Assembly (NCBI RefSeq): GCF_001638985.1
Contig: NW_017265177.1
Location: 1-64,000 of the forward strand
DNA: 64,000 nt
Direction: 5' to 3'
DNA from: Phycomyces blakesleeanus NRRL 1555(-)
Taxonomy: Eukaryota; Mucoromycota; Mucoromycetes; Mucorales; Phycomycetaceae
Shown here in pieces: positions 58,201 to 64,000 of the stretch; position 1 is the first letter of the stretch, and each line of letters begins with the position of its first letter. Under the pieces are notes generated by a model, which was not told the DNA's origin, did no database searches, and saw only the letters and a program-made list of their open reading frames with translations. The position numbers and the translations under genes are program-made.

Positions 58201-60620
58201 GATCTTTGGTCTCGACTGTATAAAGTCTGAATAAAGCAACTAGTAGTAAGTAAATGCTTAAAAAGGCATGTATACCTTAACCCTATTTTTTGAAGTGCAA
58301 CCTTGATTCTCGGCATGGACTGTCAAAGATTAAAAAGATTCAACCAGTGAAGAATAAATGCTAAAATGTGCGTGTGTACCTAGAACCTTGAATGGATAGA
58401 AAGAACATGATCATTTCGCCTTGACTATGTAAACGCTAGGAAAATCTAATTTTTAGTAAATTGCTTAAAGATTCTTGTATACCTGCGATCTTTGATGTAG
58501 AGCTGAGCATTGAACGCTTGCTACGGAGAAGAAAGGGTTAGAACAAAACAACTGATAGTACCTAAAAAGTCAAAGAGACTTTTATACCTGTGAGCCCAAA
58601 AGAATATCAAAGCTTTGATCGTTGGCTTCGGCTGTAAAAACATTATGCAAATATATAGTAAGTAGATTTTTTGGCAGATTTGTATACCTGTCCCCCCCGG
58701 ATAAACAGCTCATATTAATTGTGGGCCTTTCCTGTAAAAAGACTAGAAAATATAATAGCTAGTAAGTAAAGGTTCACATAGTCATGTATACCTTTAATCC
58801 TTAATGGAGATTAAAAACCCGATTGCTGGCTTAAACTATAAAAAAGCTAGACAGAATAATAAGTGATACGTGAGTACTAAATGAGACCTGTATACCTCGG
58901 GCACTAGGTAGATAGTAAAACTTTGGTAATTCAGTTTGACTAAATAAAAATTACTCGAAACAACAAGCAGTAAGTAAACGATCAGGTATGTACATATACT
59001 TGTTACCCTAGAGGACAGTAAACCTGGATCGATTGGCCTTGGCTGTGTAAAATTAAAAAATAATAATTAATTAATTAATAAATAGTAAAATAATACTTAA
59101 AAATATTTTTTAAACCTATGGCCTTAGATGGAGAGTAGATGCTTATTATTTAGCATAGACATTAATGAAATTAGAAAAATCAAACAAGCGTTATGCAAAG
59201 GCTAAAAGAGAATTGTATACCTGTAACCGTGGATGAAGAAGAAATCCTTGTTCTTCGACCTGGGCGGTGAAAACACTAGACAAAAAAAAACAAGCGATAA
59301 GTAGAAACCCAAAGAAAAGTGTATACCTGTCATACTGGATGGAGATCGAATCCTTGATGGTTGCCCTTGACAGTAAAAACAATAGACGGATAAAAAAAGC
59401 CAATAATCAACGGCCCAACGAAAAATATATATCTGCAAGTCTGGATGAATATCAAGTCCTAGTTCTTCGGCCTAAACCGTATAGGCACTAGACATATAAA
59501 ACTAAAAGTTAGTAAAGACGCAAACATATTTGTATACCTGTCACTCTGGATAGGGCTCGGATTCGGAATCATTGGCATAGACAGTAAAGGCACTTGACAA
59601 AAAAAAAAAGACACATTAAAGAAAAGCACTTGTCAGATTTGTATACCTGTAAAACTTGATGGAAACCGGGTCCTTGAGTGTTGAATTTGACTGTAAAGTC
59701 ACGAGAAAAAATACAGTTTGCAGCAAGTCAAAAATCAAAGATATGTGTAACACTATATCCCAATATGGAGACCGGGTTCTTGCTCGTTACCCTTGACTGC
59801 AAGGACACTAGAGAAACAAAAACAATTATAAGTAACGGCCCAATAACATTTTTATATCTGGAATTCTCGGCGGATACCAGATGATTGGTCGTTGGCCTTG
59901 ACTTTAAGGGCAGTAGAAAATTAAAACCGACAGTAAGTAAAATCCCAAAGAGAAGTGTATACCTGTAACGCTGGACGGATATAGGATCCATGATGGCTGG
60001 CTTGGACTGTGAAGCCAGTATAGAAATAAAGCCAACAGTAACTAAAGGCCGAACTAGATGTATATACCTGTCGCACTGGAAGGAAAACAAATTTTTCATT
60101 GTGTAGCCGGATCGTAAACACACTAGGCCAATACGAAAGAAAGCATGTAAAGACAGAGAGAAAAGTGTGTACCCGTAACCTTGATTTGAAATCAGATCTT
60201 TGATATTTGAACTTTAAGGAAAAAAAAAACACTAGAAATATATAAATGACAGTAAGTAAAAGCTCAAGAAGCCTTGTTTACCTGTAGCCCAAATTTGAGT
60301 TTTGATCCTTGCTGTTTGGCCTGGAGAGTAAAAACAATAGTCATATATACTTCTAGGCTAGTAATGGCCAAGAACGACTTGTATACCCTCCATAATGGAT
60401 GTATATTTGATCATCGTTCTTTGCCATCAAAAGAAAGTATAAATAAAGAGTACAGTTTGTTTTAAGTAAAGGTTTAAAGGAAACTTGGTTAGCTATAACA
60501 ATTCATGAAAATCGGATCCCGATAATTGCCGTGGATGAGTAGACACTAGAAATATATAAAATCCAATGAGTAATTGCTCATCGAGTTTTTGTATACCTAT
60601 AGCCACGGACTGAATCCGGA
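55220..60620 (+). repeat. Highly diverged satellite array (subtype B, forward orientation)
   Basis: About 50 units of roughly 105 bp, each with a core like TATACCTGTAACCCTGGATG, TTGATCGTTGGCCTTGACTG, AAAGACTAGACAAATA and AGTAAGTAAATGCTCAAAGA. Any two units share perhaps half to two-thirds of their bases. The core is the reverse complement of subtype A's layout, so this is the same family read in the opposite direction. Short ORFs inside are by-products. Confidence 0.85.
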
Positions 60621-63600
60621 TCCGTGAAGCATGATCTTGGTGGATTCAACACTAGAAATAAATAAAGCCGAGTGTGATTGCTCATCGATTTTTGTTATAT
60701 CTATAACAATATAACGGGAGATCAGCACCTTGAAGCTCGACCTGGATGGCCGGAGACTAGAACTAGATTAAAATAATGAGTATATGCCCATAATGCTTTT
60801 TATACCTATACCCATGGCGGGGAGATCGGAATCTTGATGCTTGACCTGGATAGCTGGAGACTGGAGATATATTAAATCTAGTGAGTATATGCCCATAATG
60901 TTTTTTTATACCTATAACCATGGCGGGGAGATCGGAATCTTGATGCTTGATTTGGATAGCTGGAGACTGGAGATATATTAAATCTAGTGAGTATATGCCC
61001 ATAATGTTTTTTTATACCTATAATTATGGCGGGGAGATCAGAACCTTGATGCTTGATCTGGAAGACTGAACACAAGAAGTATATTACAGCTAGTGAGTAT
61101 ATGCCCATAATGTTGTTTTATACTTATGACCATGGACGGGCGATCTGAACCTTGAGGCTTGACATGGATGGCTGAATACTAGAAATATATTAAATCTGGT
61201 GAGTATATGGGAATAACGTTTTTTTTACACTTATAACCATCGGCTGGCGATCGAAGCCTTGATGCTTGACCTGGATGACTGCATACTAGAAATATATTAA
61301 AGCTAGTGAGTATATGCCCATAATGTTGTTTTATACCGATAAACATAGAGGGGTGATCAGGTCCTTGACGCTTGATCTGAATGGCTGGAGGCTAGAAATA
61401 AATATCAAAACTAGTGAGTAAATGACAATAACGATTTGTTATACCTATAACCATGGACGGGTGATCGGGTCCTTGATGCTTGCCACGGATGGCTGAAGAC
61501 CAGAAATAAATATAAAAACTAGTGAGTATAGGCCCATAATGTTTTTTTATACCTATAACCATTGACGGGCGATCGGAACCATGATGCTTGACCTGGATAG
61601 CTGAAAACTAGAAATATATTAAATCTAGTGAATATATGCCCATACCATTTTGTTATACCTATCACCATGCACGGGCGATCAGAATCTTGATGCTTGACCT
61701 GGATGGCTGGAGACTAGAACTAGATTAAAAAAATGAGTATATGCACATAATGCTTTTTGTACTTATAACCATGGGCGGGCGATAGGGTCCTTGATGCTTG
61801 ACCTGGATAACTGAACACTAGAAAAATATTAAAGCTAGTGAGTATAGGCCGATAATGCTTTTTATACCTATAACCATGGACGGGCGATCGGAACCTTGAT
61901 GCTCGACCTGGATGGCCCAACACTAGAGATATATTAAAACTAGTGAATATATGCCCATAACATTTTGTTATACCTGTCACCATTGACGGGCGAGTAGAAC
62001 CTTGATGCTTGACCTGGATGGCTGGAGACTAGAACTAGATTAAAACTAGTGAGTATACGCCCATAATGTTGTTTTATACCTTTAACCATGGATTGGCGAT
62101 CAGAACCTAGATGCTTGACCTGGATGACTGAACACTAGACATATATTAACGATAGTGAGTATATGTCCCTAATGTTTTTTACATCTATAACCATGGCAGG
62201 GAGATGGGAACCTGGACGCTTGACATGATTGGCGGAACACTAGAAATATATTTAAAATAATGAGTATATTGCCATAACGTTTTGTTATACCTATAACCAT
62301 GGACGGGAGATCAGAATCCTGTTGATTGACCTGGATGACTGAACACTAAAAACATATTAAGACCAGTGAGTATATTTCCATAATGTTTTGTTATACCTAT
62401 AACCTTGGCTGGAAGATCGCAACCTTGACGCCTGATATCGATGGCTGAACACTATAAATATATTATAACTAGTGAGTATATTCCCACAACGTTTTGTTAT
62501 ACCTATACCCATGGCCGGGCGATCGGGTCCTTGACACTTGACCTGGATGGCTGAACACTAGTAATAGATAAAAGCTAGTGAGTAAATGCGCATAACGTTC
62601 TGTTATACCTATAACCATAGCTGGTAGATCGGAACCTTGATGCTTGTCCTGGATGGCTGGAGACTTGAACTATAATAAAGCTAGTGAGTAAATGCGCATA
62701 ATGTATTGTTATACCTATAACCATAGCTGGGAGATCGAAACCGTGATGCTTGTCCTGGATAACTGGAGACTAGAGATAGATAAAAGCTAGTGTGTATATG
62801 TCCCTAATGGTTTTTTTTTACCTATAACCATTGACGGTCGATCGGGTCCTTGCCGCTTCACATTGATGACTGGAGACTAGAAATAGATAAAAGCTAGTAA
62901 GTATTTACCCATAATGTTTTTATACCTATAACCATGGACGGGGGATCGGGTTCTTGATGCTTGACACGGATGGCTGGAGACTTAAATAAATATAAAAACT
63001 AATGAGTGTACGCTCATAATGTTTTTATACCTATAACCATGGACGGGCGATCGGGTCCTTGACGCTTGACACGGATGGCTGGAGTTCACAAATAAATATA
63101 AAAACTAGTCAATATATGCCTATAATGTTTTTTATACCTTTAACCATGGGCGGGCAATCGGAACCTTGACACTTGACCTAGATAGCTGAACACTAGTAAT
63201 AGATAAAAGCATGCGAGTAAATGCGCATAACGTTTTGTTATACCTGTAAACATGGTTGGGAGATCGGAACCTGGACGCTTGACATGGATAGCTAAACACT
63301 AGAAATATATTAAAACTAGTGAGTATATTCCCATAACGTTTTTTTATACCTATAACTATGGACGGGAGATCAGAATCCTGTTGATTGACCTGGATGACGG
63401 AACACTAAAAACATATTAAAACCAGTAAGTATATTTCCATATTGTTTTGATATACCTAGAACCATAGCTGGAAGATCGGAACCTTGACGCCTAACATCGA
63501 TGGCTAAACATTATAAATATATTAAAACTAGTGAGTATATTCCCACAACGATTTGTTATACCTATAACCATGGACGGGAGATCAGAATCCTGTTGATTGA

Positions 63601-63916
63601 CCTGGATGAGTGAACACTAAAAACATATTAAGACCAGTGAGTATATTTCCATAATGTTTTGTTATACCTATAACCTTGGCTGGAAGATCGCAACCTTGAC
63701 GCCTGACATCGATGGCTGAACACTATAAATATATTATAACTAGTGAGTATATTCCCACAACGATTTGTTATACCTATACCCATTGCCGGGAAATCGGGTC
63801 CTTGACACTTGACCTGGATGGCTGAACACTAGTAATAGATAAAAGCTAGTGAGTAAATGCGCATAACGTTCTGTTATACCTATAACCATAGCTGGTAGAT
63901 CGGAACATTGATGCTT
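60621..63916 (+). repeat. Moderately conserved satellite array (subtype C, forward orientation)
   Basis: About 31 units of about 107 bp with TATACCTATAACCATGGACG, GATGCTTGACCTGGATGGCT, ACACTAGAAATATATTAAAA and AGTGAGTATATGCCCATAAT. Units are clearly more alike than in subtype B. Multi-unit duplications are visible: the four-unit stretch near 62300-62600 recurs near 63560-63840 almost unchanged. Confidence 0.93.
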
Positions 63917-64000
63917 TTCCTGGATGGATTGGATACTACAAATATACAAAAACAAGTGAGTAACTGCTCATCGAGTTTTGATATACCTGAAACCGTGGAC
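63917..64000 (+). repeat. Subtype A satellite unit in forward orientation at the window end
   Basis: The last 84 bases (ACTACAAATATACAAAAACA, GTGAGTAACTGCTCATCGAG, TTTTGATATACC) are the reverse complement of the 53-55 kb units with about two differences, unlike the adjoining C units. The array continues past the window. Confidence 0.85.

Noticed and set aside
52850..64000. CRISPR-like or telomere array
   Set aside because: Units are directly adjacent without unique spacers and are 107 bp long; no TTAGGG-type telomere repeat occurs.

Overview
The window looks like nuclear DNA of an early-diverging, AT-rich filamentous fungus. Mucoromycota (a Mucorales or Phycomyces-like genome) is the best guess. 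The reasons are many short spliceosomal introns (about 55-130 bp) with GTAAGT-like donors, ordinary fungal housekeeping genes, a DIRS-type tyrosine-recombinase retrotransposon and long AT-rich gaps. The species is inferred, not proven.

Positions 1-33,400 are the gene-bearing part. I rebuilt ten genes exon by exon: a ZNF511-like C2H2 protein (791-1891, +), a TMEM70/TMEM186-like mitochondrial membrane protein (2418-3275, -), a METTL21/EFM-type methyltransferase (7713-9306, +), a two-finger C2H2 regulator (9735-10499, +), the HtrA-like protease NMA111 (13485-17046, +), the spliceosomal RES subunit IST3/RBMX2 (18322-19240, -), SIP5 (21100-22780, +), an ERGIC-53-type cargo lectin (23138-25371, +), the complex III assembly chaperone CBP3/UQCC1 (25702-26905, +), mitoribosomal protein bS6m (27512-28087, -), and an eleventh, a TBC1D13-type Rab GAP (30139-33388, +). 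They are unrelated housekeeping functions, with mitochondrial biogenesis (CBP3, bS6m, TMEM70-like) and the secretory pathway (lectin, Rab GAP) represented more than once. Between them lie decayed transposon genes, including two copies of one intron-containing family that may be Fanzor/TnpB-like.

Positions 33,400-52,850 are gene-poor. The centrepiece is a three-layer nest of elements: a Harbinger-like MITE with TAA target duplications (37,447-42,470) was split by a complete DIRS element (37,545-42,285), and the RNase H region of that DIRS element was later split by a 421-bp solo LTR flanked by AGTGC duplications. Further right are a decayed Tnp2-like transposase, a fold-back element, a tRNA-like fragment and a 74-bp minisatellite.

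Positions 52,850-64,000 are a satellite block built on a unit of about 107 bp. Units left of a 100-N assembly gap (55,120-55,219) run in one orientation and all units right of it run in the other. A long diverged zone follows the gap, sequence conservation rises towards the right, and the left subtype reappears, inverted, at the very end of the window. This large inverted satellite structure is the least explained feature here.
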